Source: Allobosea sp. UNC402CLCol | GTDB lineage: Bacteria; Pseudomonadota; Alphaproteobacteria; Rhizobiales; Beijerinckiaceae | DNA length: 64,000 nucleotides | Assembly (NCBI RefSeq): GCF_000745475.1 | Contig: NZ_JQJJ01000017.1 | Location: 62,001 to 126,000 of the forward strand | Direction of reading: 5' to 3' | In this document: positions 48,490 to 57,783 of the stretch, in pieces | Layout: each line of letters starts with the position of its first letter | Position numbering within the stretch: the first letter of the stretch is position 1 | Translations under genes and position numbers: made by a program | The notes under the pieces: model-generated | What the model was told of the DNA's origin: nothing | What the model saw: the letters and a program-made list of their open reading frames with translations, nothing else | The model's database searches: none

Positions 48490-49431
48490 CTAATAGGCCC
48501 GTATCGGGTCGACAACGCCCTCGACTTGTTCGCCTCGGGTGAAACGCGACAGGTTCAGGGCAAGGAACGCCGAGAGGCGTTCTTCGCCATACTCGCAGCT
48601 TCCCGATATATGCGGGGTCAGTCGGACCAGCGGGTGGCGGTAGAAGGGGTGGTCGGCCGGCAAGGGTTCGGGATTTGTGACGTCCAGCGTCGCCGCGGCC
48701 AGCCGGCCCGAATCCAAGGCCTCCGCCAGGGCGGTGTCGTCGATCAGCGCACCGCGCGCGACATTGATGAGATGCAGGCCCCGGCGCGCGGCCTGGAGAC
48801 TCTTCCGGTTGACGATCCCGCGCGTCTGCTCGGTCAAGGGCATGGCGAGGACCACGTGATCGCTGTCGGCCAGCAGATCATCGAAACTATTGGCTCGCTC
48901 GACGCCGCCGATCGGGAAGCTCCGCGACCGCGCCAGGCCGATCACCCGCATCCCGAGGGCGAGCGCGCGCTTGCCGACCTCCTCGCCGATCGCGCCCATC
49001 CCGGCGATCCCCAGCGTCTTGCCCGCGACGCTGCCGAGGGAGCGGGCTCGCCAGTGGGCGGCGGCATCGACGCGGACGTCCCAGAAGCGCTTCTCATGCG
49101 CCATCACGGCGGCGATGACATATTCGGCGATAGCCGGCGCCTGCACGCCGCGTCCGCGGCTGATGAGCGGCACCTCGAAGAACCAGCGCGGGAAGGTATC
49201 GACGCCGGCCGAGGCGATTTGCGCCCAGGCCAGCGTGCCGGGCCAGCCGGCCGGCGGCTTCGCCGGAGCGTTGCGCCACTGGGTCTGATAGGTGAACAGG
49301 GCCTGAGCTTCGGCCGGGGCCCGCCATGGCTCGCTCACCTTGACGATGACCGGGGCGCTCGGATGCGCCGCCAGCCGCTCGTTCTGCTGGTCGGTGAGGC
49401 TGCTCGCGATGACGAGGGGCGGGGCGCTCAC
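48490..49431 (-). CDS. D-2-hydroxyacid dehydrogenase
   Basis: A 313-residue NAD(P)-dependent enzyme that reduces a 2-oxo acid to a D-2-hydroxy acid or the reverse. The Rossmann motif is 'KTLGIAGMGAIGEEVGKRAL'. Catalytic Arg is in 'LINVARGALIDD', Glu in 'TLDVTNPEPLPADHP' and His in 'RLTPHISGSCEY'. The start overlaps the CapA-like stop by 4 bp (49428-49431). Membership of a TTT operon suggests that it metabolises the imported carboxylate. Confidence 0.92.
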   Translation of the reverse strand: MSAPPLVIASSLTDQQNERLAAHPSAPVIVKVSEPWRAPAEAQALFTYQTQWRNAPAKPPAGWPGTLAWAQIASAGVDTFPRWFFEVPLISRGRGVQAPAIAEYVIAAVMAHEKRFWDVRVDAAAHWRARSLGSVAGKTLGIAGMGAIGEEVGKRALALGMRVIGLARSRSFPIGGVERANSFDDLLADSDHVVLAMPLTEQTRGIVNRKSLQAARRGLHLINVARGALIDDTALAEALDSGRLAAATLDVTNPEPLPADHPFYRHPLVRLTPHISGSCEYGEERLSAFLALNLSRFTRGEQVEGVVDPIRAY

Positions 49432-50759
49432 TGGGCAGGCCCCGGCGTGACCGCGATAAGGCCGTCTTCGTTGAGCTGGTAGCGTGTGCCGTAATAGCTG
49501 CTGAGCCTGGTCATGTCGTTGGCGATGGCCTGGGCTTCATCGCGGCCTGCGATCGCCGGCACGCCGCGGTCGCTGACGCGCTTGCGGTTGAGGTCGAGAT
49601 CGAGCGGGACGAGCTTCACCGTGACGCCGTCCTCGGCATAGTCGCAGATCGCGACGATGGAGCGGGAGAAGCGCGGCTCGGCATAGAAGCCCTGCTTGTT
49701 GCCGTTGGCGTCGTGGATGCGCGACATGTGCAGGTCGGACGGCAGATGGTCTTTGGTGAAGCCGTAGGCCTCGTACATCTCCGGCGTCATGCGCTGCTCG
49801 CCGGCCTCGAACTCCATGAACAGACTGTTGAGCGAGTAGAAGATCGGCCGGCCGCGATGGAACTCGATGCCGCGCAGCATATGGGCGCCGTGGCAGAGCA
49901 CCGCGTCGGCGCCGGCCTCGATCGCCTGATGGGCGAACTCCTCGATGAAGGAGGCGACGCGCGGGGTATACCAGTTCTCGTGCGTGCCCTCATGGGTGTG
50001 GAGGCTGACGAGCGCGCATTCGGCCCGGTTCTTGGCGTCGCGGATGTTGTCGAGGATCGCCTTGCGGTCCCTGTCGTTGCTGTAATAGCGGACATGGGCG
50101 TGGCTGCCACGCTCGATCTGGAGCGAGCCCTCGAAGAAGGAACCGAAGCCGAACCGGTCCGGCCCGGGATCCTTGACCACCTCGACGCGCAAGACCTCCT
50201 TGCGGCTGTCCGCAATGCCGAGCGCGGCCTCGATGCGCTGGAGCTCCTTGAAATCGGCATCGGGCAGGACATAGGCGCGGCCCCAGCGCAGCGGGTTGAG
50301 GCCGGGCCTGGGCTCGATGCCGCGGCCGGGCGAGCTCGCGGCGAACTCGGCCGAGCGGGTCGAGCTTGCCGACACCAGCCCGATGCGCCCGTTCGGCGTG
50401 TCGCGGAACTTCGCCATCCGCGCCTCTTCCAGGCTGTGGCCGATGCCGCTCCAGAGGATGCCGCGGGCCTCGGCCGCCTCGATGGTGTCGACCACGCCCT
50501 GCGGCCCGAAATCGCCGGTATGGTTGTTGGCGAAGGAGAACATGTTGACGCCGATCGCGGCGAGTTCGTCGATCGCGGCCGGCTTGACCGCGGTGACGAA
50601 GCGCCGCGGCGCCGGCGGCGTCGATGGCTTCGGGCAGACGAACTCGGCATTGGCGAAGGTGCCGTCGGCGTCCTTCAGCAGCCCGACCAGCCGCGGATCG
50701 AGCCGCCGCGCCAGATCGCTCGAGGAAAACAACGCGTCGCCGCAGGCTACTATCCGCAT
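49428..50759 (-). CDS. CapA-family (poly-gamma-glutamate synthesis-like) metallophosphatase-fold protein
   Basis: A 443-residue protein of the CapA fold, related to calcineurin-like phosphatases. Signature pieces are 'MFSFANNHTGDFGPQGVVDT', 'CALVSLHTHEGTHENWYTPR' and 'ADAVLCHGAHMLRGIEFHRG' followed by 'PIFYSLNSLF'. No signal peptide or membrane anchor is present, which argues for a soluble cytoplasmic enzyme rather than the membrane-bound CapA of capsule formers. CapB and CapC partners are absent. It is encoded between a TTT binding protein and a hydroxyacid dehydrogenase, so a catabolic role is likely. The reaction is unknown. Confidence 0.85.
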   Translation of the reverse strand: MRIVACGDALFSSSDLARRLDPRLVGLLKDADGTFANAEFVCPKPSTPPAPRRFVTAVKPAAIDELAAIGVNMFSFANNHTGDFGPQGVVDTIEAAEARGILWSGIGHSLEEARMAKFRDTPNGRIGLVSASSTRSAEFAASSPGRGIEPRPGLNPLRWGRAYVLPDADFKELQRIEAALGIADSRKEVLRVEVVKDPGPDRFGFGSFFEGSLQIERGSHAHVRYYSNDRDRKAILDNIRDAKNRAECALVSLHTHEGTHENWYTPRVASFIEEFAHQAIEAGADAVLCHGAHMLRGIEFHRGRPIFYSLNSLFMEFEAGEQRMTPEMYEAYGFTKDHLPSDLHMSRIHDANGNKQGFYAEPRFSRSIVAICDYAEDGVTVKLVPLDLDLNRKRVSDRGVPAIAGRDEAQAIANDMTRLSSYYGTRYQLNEDGLIAVTPGPAQ

Positions 50760-50810
50760 CGATAACTCCGTCAGTCGTTGCGGGGCCGGAAAGCCGATCC
50801 CGCTCGCAGG

Positions 50811-51797
50811 CTATTTCTTCAGGGCGAGTCCGGCTTCGACGAGCAGGACGCGGAATTCGGCATAGTCGTCATCGGCGCGCTTGCGCATGCCGGCCAGGTC
50901 CTCGAAGCCGGGGATCAGCCCGAACATGATCAGCCGCTGCTTCACCTCCGGCATGGCGAGGATGTCGTTCAGCATTTTCGCGAGCTTCAGCCGGATCTCC
51001 TCCGGCGCCTTGCTGTGGATGACGACGGTGTGCCAGCTCCGTGGCGCCCAGCCCGCCAGCCCGGATTCCGCCGTCGTCGGCAGGTCGGGCATCGCGCTCC
51101 AGCGCTCGGAACCCATGACGCCGAGCCCCGTCAGGGCCTTCCCGGAGATCTGCTCCGCCGCCTCGGGCCCGAAGAAGAGTTGCGTTTCGCCGGCGAGCGT
51201 CGACTGGAGGGCCTGGCTTGCGCCGCGATAGGGCACGTGCAGGATCTCGATCCCGGCCCGCTTCGCCAGCCAGATTCCGCAGAGATGCCCGACGGTGCCG
51301 TGGCCGGAGGTGCCATAGGCGAACTTGCCGGGGTTCTTCTTGGCGAGCGCGACGAATTCCTCGAGACTCTTGGCCGGAACCGCCGGATTGCAGGCGATCG
51401 CCATCGGCGCATCGCCGACCAGGACGAGCGGCGTCAGGTCGGTCTTCGGATCGTACTCGACCTTGGTGACGTTCGGAATGACCCCGAAGAAGCTGTTCGT
51501 TGCCTGGAGGAGCGAATAGCCGTCCGGCTTCTGCGCCATGTAGTAGTTGGCCCCGATCGCGCCGCCCGCGCCCGCCCGGTAATCGTTCAGCAATTGGCGG
51601 CCCAGCATCCCGCCGAGCTTGTCGCTGAGCAGGCGGGAGATGTTGTCGCTCATGCCGCCGGGCGCATAGGGGATGACATAGGTGATGTCGCGCGCCGGCC
51701 AGGCCTGCTGCGCGAAACCGTTCCGCGCGGACAGCGCGACGGAGCCGAGTCCGGCGGCACCGGCCAGGAACGCCCTGCGATGGATCACGCTCTTCAT
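50811..51797 (-). CDS. tctC: tripartite tricarboxylate transporter substrate-binding protein (TctC/Bug family)
   Basis: A 328-residue periplasmic binding protein. The signal peptide 'MKSVIHRRAFLAGAAGLGSV' has twin arginines and may use the Tat route. 'DITYVIPYAPGGMSDNISRL' and 'GAGGAIGANYYMAQKPDGY' are the Bug-family ligand loops. ATG 51797 is chosen because the signal peptide begins there; the open frame upstream is not conserved. It serves the TctAB pair encoded immediately before it and possibly also the orphan pair at 46227-48163. Confidence 0.93.
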   Translation of the reverse strand: MKSVIHRRAFLAGAAGLGSVALSARNGFAQQAWPARDITYVIPYAPGGMSDNISRLLSDKLGGMLGRQLLNDYRAGAGGAIGANYYMAQKPDGYSLLQATNSFFGVIPNVTKVEYDPKTDLTPLVLVGDAPMAIACNPAVPAKSLEEFVALAKKNPGKFAYGTSGHGTVGHLCGIWLAKRAGIEILHVPYRGASQALQSTLAGETQLFFGPEAAEQISGKALTGLGVMGSERWSAMPDLPTTAESGLAGWAPRSWHTVVIHSKAPEEIRLKLAKMLNDILAMPEVKQRLIMFGLIPGFEDLAGMRKRADDDYAEFRVLLVEAGLALKK

Positions 51798-51837
51798 GAC
51801 TGCTTCTCCCTGCGATGCTTCTGGCGGCTGTTTGCGG

Positions 51838-53352
51838 TTATTCCTGAAAGGCCTTCGATCTGAACCTGCGGACATTCGGCGCCAGAATGCTCGCCAGCAT
51901 GGCGAGCGTGATGACGAGCAGGCCGAGGCTCAGCGGGCGCGAGACGAAAATGCCCGCATCGCCGCGTGCGATCAGCATCGCGCGGCGGAAATACTCCTCC
52001 ATCATCGGCCCGAGCACGACGGCGAGCACCAGCGGCGCCGCCTCGCATCTCCAGCGCTGGAGCAGGTAGCCGAGCAGGCCGAAGAGCGCCGTCAGGAAGA
52101 CATCGAAGGTCGAGTAATCGACGCTGTAGATGCCGACGAGGCTGACGATGAGGATGATCGGATAAAGGATCGTGTACCTGATTTTCAGCATCTTCACCCA
52201 GACGCCGACGAGCGGCAGGTTGATGACGAGCAGCATCAGGTTGCCGATCCACATCGAGACGATCAGGCCCCAGAACAGCTGCGGCTGGTTGGTCATGATC
52301 TTCGGACCCGGCACGATACCCTGCAGCAGCATGGCGCCCGTCATCAGCGCCATCACGGCGTTCGAGGGGATGCCGAGCGTCAGCAGCGGCAGGAACGAGG
52401 TCTGCGCGCCGGCATTGTTGGCGGCTTCGGGCGCCGCGACCCCGGCCGGGTCGCCATTGCCAAAATCGCCGTCCTTGCCGGAGACGCGTTTCTCGACCGA
52501 ATAGGCGACGAAGGAGCTCATCAGCGCGCCGCCGCCCGGCAGCAGGCCGAGGATGAGGCCGATGAGCGTGCCGCGGGCGGCGGCGGGCGCGGCACGACGG
52601 GCTTCCTGCCGCGTCGGCCACAGGCTGCCGATCGCGGCCGGGCGCACCTCCTCCTCGGACTTCGTCGCCTTCTCGAGCGCGACCAGGATGTCGGCGATGC
52701 CGAACAGGCCGACGACGAGCGGCACGAAGGGAATGCCGTTGAGCAGTTCCAGCGCGCCGAAGGTGAAGCGGTACTGGCCGGAATTCGGGTCGGTGCCGAC
52801 CAGCCCAAGCAGCAGCCCCAGCGCCACCATCGCCAGCGCCCGTATCACCGAACCTTGTGCCAGCACGACGGAGGCGACGAGCCCGAGCACCATCAGCATG
52901 AAATATTCGGGCGCGCCGAATTTCAGCACCAAGGCCGAAACCGCCGGCCCCAGCACCGCGATGAACAGCGTGCCGACCGTGCCCGCGAAGAACGAACCCC
53001 AGGCGGCGATGGCGAGTGCCGCGCCGCCTCGGCCCTTGCGGGTCATGCCGTGCCCGTCGAGCACGGTGACCACCGACGAGGCTTCCCCCGGCAGGCGCAG
53101 CAGGATCGAGGTGGTCGAGCCGCCATATTGTGCGCCGTAATAGATGCCCGCGAGCGTAATCAGGCCCGTGACCGGCGAGAGGCTCGTCGTCATCGGCAGC
53201 AGGATGGCGATCGTCGCTGTGGGCCCCAGGCCGGGCAGGACGCCGACGAGCGTGCCGACGAGGCAGCCGATGAAGGCGAACAGGATATTGATCGGGTCCA
53301 GCGCGACGCCGAAGCCGATGCCGAGACCCGAGAAGAGCGAAGCGAAATCCAT
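51838..53352 (-). CDS. tctA: tripartite tricarboxylate transporter, large membrane subunit (TctA), second copy
   Basis: A 504-residue membrane protein with the TctA motifs 'LVGTLVGVLPGLGPTATIAI', 'GIYYGAQYGGSTTSILLRLP' and 'GLILGLLPGGGALMSSFVAY'. The long open frame upstream is discarded because ATG 53352 overlaps the tctB stop (TGATG on the minus strand) and matches the family start 'MDFASLFSGLGIGFGVALDP'. It differs clearly in sequence from the copy at 46227, so the two systems are not recent duplicates. Confidence 0.93.
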   Translation of the reverse strand: MDFASLFSGLGIGFGVALDPINILFAFIGCLVGTLVGVLPGLGPTATIAILLPMTTSLSPVTGLITLAGIYYGAQYGGSTTSILLRLPGEASSVVTVLDGHGMTRKGRGGAALAIAAWGSFFAGTVGTLFIAVLGPAVSALVLKFGAPEYFMLMVLGLVASVVLAQGSVIRALAMVALGLLLGLVGTDPNSGQYRFTFGALELLNGIPFVPLVVGLFGIADILVALEKATKSEEEVRPAAIGSLWPTRQEARRAAPAAARGTLIGLILGLLPGGGALMSSFVAYSVEKRVSGKDGDFGNGDPAGVAAPEAANNAGAQTSFLPLLTLGIPSNAVMALMTGAMLLQGIVPGPKIMTNQPQLFWGLIVSMWIGNLMLLVINLPLVGVWVKMLKIRYTILYPIILIVSLVGIYSVDYSTFDVFLTALFGLLGYLLQRWRCEAAPLVLAVVLGPMMEEYFRRAMLIARGDAGIFVSRPLSLGLLVITLAMLASILAPNVRRFRSKAFQE

Positions 53353-53831
53353 CAGTCGATCCTCGGGAGCATCGGGATCGACTGGCTCAGCAGCACGACG
53401 AAGATCAGGCAGGAGGCGACGGCCAGCGCGGCGGCGAGGAGCAGCGTCGGCAACAGCCGCGTGCCGGGATGGCCGAGGCTCGCGACGATCACCGTGAGAA
53501 AGACCGTCAGCCCGAGGCCGAGCGGCTTCACTGCAAGCCCGAAGAGCATGATCGCCACCCCGATCGAGAGCATCGCCCGCAGGCGCCCGAGAGAGTCGGC
53601 CGGAGCGGAGGCCGGTTCCTCCCCCTCGGGTTGCCGGGAAAGGTCCTTGCCGCCGTCGAGCAGGATCAGGGCGCCGAGCAGCGCGAGAAGGGCCGCGACG
53701 GCCGTGGGGACGAAGCCCGGCCCCATCGCGGTGACGCTGCCATAGGGATAATCCGATGCGATCCAGATCGCGAGCAGGCCCAGCGCGATGCAGGCGGCGC
53801 CCAGCGGCCGGTACGTGGTGTCGTGCTGCAA
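53352..53831 (-). CDS. tctB: tripartite tricarboxylate transporter, small membrane subunit (TctB), second copy
   Basis: About 159 residues with four helices. 'LGAACIALGLLAIWIASDYP' with 'YGSVTAMGPGFVPTAVAALL' is the TctB start, and 'IGVAIMLFGLAVKPLGLGLT' lies in the second half. The only ATG in frame (53927) would overlap the TetR gene. TTG 53831, preceded by a GGGGAACAGGA ribosome-site region, gives the normal length. A short Glu/Pro-rich loop joins helices 2 and 3. It is directly downstream of the TetR regulator on the same strand. Confidence 0.82.
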   Translation of the reverse strand: MQHDTTYRPLGAACIALGLLAIWIASDYPYGSVTAMGPGFVPTAVAALLALLGALILLDGGKDLSRQPEGEEPASAPADSLGRLRAMLSIGVAIMLFGLAVKPLGLGLTVFLTVIVASLGHPGTRLLPTLLLAAALAVASCLIFVVLLSQSIPMLPRID

Positions 53832-53886
53832 GATCCTGTTCCCCGGTCGCTGTTTTCGTTTGCCGGTCTCGCGCCGGCATGAAGTT

Positions 53887-54462
53887 TCAAGCCGTTGCGA
53901 GCAGGGTCGCGGCGCAGCTCTTCGCATGCAGCCCGGGGTCGCTCTCGGGCCGGATGGCAGCGGTCGCGATCGCGCCCTCGTAGATGAGCATCAGTTGTTC
54001 CGACAGGCGCAGCGGCTCCGGCACGTGACCGTCGATCAGGGCGCAGAGCCCGTCCCGCAGGAAATGCTTGTAGACGCGGGCCGCTTCACGCACGCGCGGC
54101 AGATCGCCATGCTCGGCGACGGCCATGACGAAGGCGCAGCCGCGAAAGCCGGGCATGCGAAGATTGCGCATGAGGCCGTCGAAGACGTTGAGGACCCTGT
54201 CCTGCCAGCGCGTGGCGGGGCCTTCGGCGCAGTCGATGAACGCGGCCTGCAGCCGTTCCCGCCTCGCGTCGAGATAGGAGACGATCAGGTCCTCCTTGCT
54301 CGGAAAGTGGCGGTAGAAGGTCGCCTTGGCGATACCCGTCTTGGCGATGATCTCGTCGACCCCGACGGCGCGGATGCCGCGGCCATAGAAGAGCTCGCCC
54401 GCGACAGCGAGAATCCGCTCGCGCATCGACGGCGCGTCGATTTTCGGTCCGCTTCCTTGCAC
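53887..54462 (-). CDS. TetR/AcrR-family regulator
   Basis: A regulator of about 191 residues. The helix-turn-helix is 'RERILAVAGELFYGRGIRAV', 'GVDEIIAKTGIAKATFYRHF' and 'SKEDLIVSYLDARRERL'. The C-terminal part is an all-helical ligand domain containing 'PGFRGCAFVMAVAEHGDLPR'. The start is the GTG at 54462 because a GGGAGGA ribosome site lies 5 nt before it; the ATG at 54504 and the open frame upstream lack one. It heads the TTT/CapA/dehydrogenase operon and probably represses it in response to the transported acid. Confidence 0.9.
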   Translation of the reverse strand: MQGSGPKIDAPSMRERILAVAGELFYGRGIRAVGVDEIIAKTGIAKATFYRHFPSKEDLIVSYLDARRERLQAAFIDCAEGPATRWQDRVLNVFDGLMRNLRMPGFRGCAFVMAVAEHGDLPRVREAARVYKHFLRDGLCALIDGHVPEPLRLSEQLMLIYEGAIATAAIRPESDPGLHAKSCAATLLATA

Positions 54463-54729
54463 CGTTTCCTCCCGATTTTTTCGGGCTTTTCTCCCCAGAT
54501 CCATCAAGCGAGACAGACCTGTCTGACTTTGTACGGGGCAATCCGTTCGGCGGTCAACCGATGGGGGCATTCAATATGTCGCGCGGCTGCCTGCCGGTTC
54601 GGCCGCGACCCGCGCGGTGATCGAGGAGACGTCGCCATATCCGGCCGATCGGAGCGCCTGATCGGGCGCTTTTCATTCATCTGGTGGATGTGGCGCCCTC
54701 TCGCATGCGTCTAGCCTGAGGAGGATCAC

Positions 54730-55218
54730 ATGCGGGGACGTCTGATGGCTTATACGATGCAGACAGACCTGACGGGCATGCATCAGGTCTACAATGTCTC
54801 GTTCCCTGTCGGGCCGAGGATGCCGAACGCCCGTGACGATGTCCTGCTGGTGCAGACGCTCTTGAAGCTGGCAAATTTCGTGCGCTTCACGCCCGCTTTG
54901 GGGCCTGTCGAAAGGAGCGCCGATATTGCCGTCGATGGCTATTTCGGGCCTCAGACCAAGCGCATGATCGTCGCGTTCGAGGACGATCAGAAGCTCCATC
55001 GACGGTATTTCATCGCTGATGGGATCGTTGAACCTTCGCCGAAGGACGGCTATACGCGCTCCGGCGTCCTGTACAAGATCATCCTCATGAACCGCTCGGC
55101 ATTGGATGCCTCGGGCTGGAGGCATGAGTACCTGCCGTTCCACGAAACCACTCATCCCCTATTGCGGCAGTCGTTGCAGAAGGGGGCGGTGAAGCCGCCG
55201 CCATCCCCGCATTTTTGA
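54730..55218 (+). CDS. hypothetical protein with peptidoglycan-binding-like segment
   Basis: A 162-residue soluble protein. The middle, 'DDVLLVQTLLKLANFV' followed by 'ADIAVDGYFGPQTKRMIVAF', resembles the 'VQ..L...G...DG.FG..T..A...F' pattern of PG_binding_1 repeats. The rest has no known domain and ends in a Pro-rich 'KPPPSPHF'. A strong GAGGAGGA ribosome site lies just before ATG 54730, which fixes the start. There is no signal peptide, unlike wall-binding proteins. It stands alone on the plus strand between a divergent TetR gene and a convergent LacI gene. Confidence 0.7.
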   Translation: MRGRLMAYTMQTDLTGMHQVYNVSFPVGPRMPNARDDVLLVQTLLKLANFVRFTPALGPVERSADIAVDGYFGPQTKRMIVAFEDDQKLHRRYFIADGIVEPSPKDGYTRSGVLYKIILMNRSALDASGWRHEYLPFHETTHPLLRQSLQKGAVKPPPSPHF

Positions 55219-55295
55219 GGGTCGACAGGAGCGGCCGCCCGAAAGCCGAACGGCGTATCGTCGGGATCGCGTTCTGAAGCCGGTGCTCGCTTGCT

Positions 55296-56327
55296 CTATG
55301 GCTTCGCCGCCAGCGGTTCATGCGGCACGTGGATTTCGGATGTCGCCGCGCCGCTCCATTGCAGCCGCAACTGCTCCAGCACATGCCGGCCGAAGATCTC
55401 GTAGGGAATCCGGATCGAGGTCAGCCAGGGGGCGATCCAGTTGTTGATCGCGTTGCCGTCGACGCCGACCAGCATGCAGTCGCGCGGGATCGCCACGCCC
55501 GACTCGGCCGCCAGCCGATAGGCGCCATAGGCGATCAGGTCGCTGACGCAGAGCGCGCCTTGCGGCCAGCCGCCATCCCGAACGAGGGCCTGGGCCGCCG
55601 CATAACCGATCTCGATATGCGACAGGCCGGGCGCGCTTGCCCGGCGGATCGCGTCCGCCGGAACGCCGCGCGCGACGAGCCGCTCGATGAAGCCGGCGGC
55701 GCGCTCGGCGGTGCTCGAAATGTTCTGGGCCGCCATCAGCACGGCGGGGCGCTCGATCCCGCGCGCGAGCATGAAGTCGGCCGCATCGGCGCCGGCGCCG
55801 CGGTCGTCGATTCCGACGAAGGCGCCGCCGCCGAGGGGGTTGCGCCGCGCCACGAAGACGATCGGATCGCCGCGCCCGAGCGCCTGTTCCAGCCCCTGGC
55901 TGCGCACGGCGCTGACCATGATGTAGCCGGCGACGAGCTGGTCGCGCATCGCCAGCAGATAGTCGTCCTGCAGCTCCGGGCGGTCATGTGTATCGCAGAG
56001 GATCATGACGTAGCCGGCATCGCGCAGCGCGGCTTCGGTCGAGACGGCGATCGCGGCCATGGCGGGGTTGTCGAGATTGGGCGAGAGCATCGCCACGACG
56101 CGGCTGGCCCGGCGGCGCAGCGCCCGTCCGATGGGGTTGGGGCGATAGCCGAGCCGCTCGATCGCCTCCGCGACGCGCGCGACGGTCTCGCTCGAGGCAC
56201 GCCCGCTCTTGCCGTTGACGATGCGCGAGACGGTCGCGACCGAGACGCCGGTCTCGCGCGCCACTGTCGCGAGCGAGGCCGTCTCATGCCGGATCTTCCC
56301 CGGTTTCGCCGTCGTCCTGGCCGTCAT
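55296..56327 (-). CDS. LacI-family transcriptional repressor
   Basis: A 343-residue regulator. The LacI helix-turn-helix and hinge are 'SLATVARETGVSVATVSRIV', 'GYRPNPIGRALRRRASRVVA'. The C-terminal periplasmic-binding-like domain contains 'QDDYLLAMRDQLVAGYIMVS' and 'DCMLVGVDGNAINNWIAPWL'. ATG 56327 is chosen by family length and a CAGGGAA ribosome site; the frame is open to 56366. It diverges from the sugar importer/GH31 operon, with its probable operator at 56421-56436. The inducer is likely the imported glycoside or its product. Confidence 0.94.
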   Translation of the reverse strand: MTARTTAKPGKIRHETASLATVARETGVSVATVSRIVNGKSGRASSETVARVAEAIERLGYRPNPIGRALRRRASRVVAMLSPNLDNPAMAAIAVSTEAALRDAGYVMILCDTHDRPELQDDYLLAMRDQLVAGYIMVSAVRSQGLEQALGRGDPIVFVARRNPLGGGAFVGIDDRGAGADAADFMLARGIERPAVLMAAQNISSTAERAAGFIERLVARGVPADAIRRASAPGLSHIEIGYAAAQALVRDGGWPQGALCVSDLIAYGAYRLAAESGVAIPRDCMLVGVDGNAINNWIAPWLTSIRIPYEIFGRHVLEQLRLQWSGAATSEIHVPHEPLAAKP

Positions 56328-56410
56328 TTCCCTGCCAGCCCTTCCATGGGGGTTCCCGCTACGCACCGGTGGAAAGCCGGCCTACGCAGCAATGCTGACG
56401 CATCTCCCCG

Positions 56411-56440
56411 TTGACAAGCTAGGCAAACGTTTGCCTTAGT
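56411..56440 (+). promoter_or_regulatory. promoter with perfect LacI-type operator
   Basis: AGGCAAACGTTTGCCT at 56421-56436 is a perfect 16-bp palindrome with the central CG and GCAAACGTTTGC core typical of LacI/PurR-family sites. TTGACA at 56411-56416 is a good -35 box just before it, placing the operator in the spacer and -10 area. It lies 55 bp before the binding-protein start and 93 bp before the divergent LacI gene, so both directions may be controlled. Confidence 0.78.
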
Positions 56441-56491
56441 AGATGTCAAGACGCTCGTTGAGGCGTCGCGATTGCTCAGGGGATGGAGCCC

Positions 56492-57778
<1,287 letters not shown>

Positions 57779-57783
57779 GACTT

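Noticed and set aside
51682..53745. Plus-strand open frame opposite the second tctA
   Set aside because: Same kind of antisense artefact; no start signal or domain.
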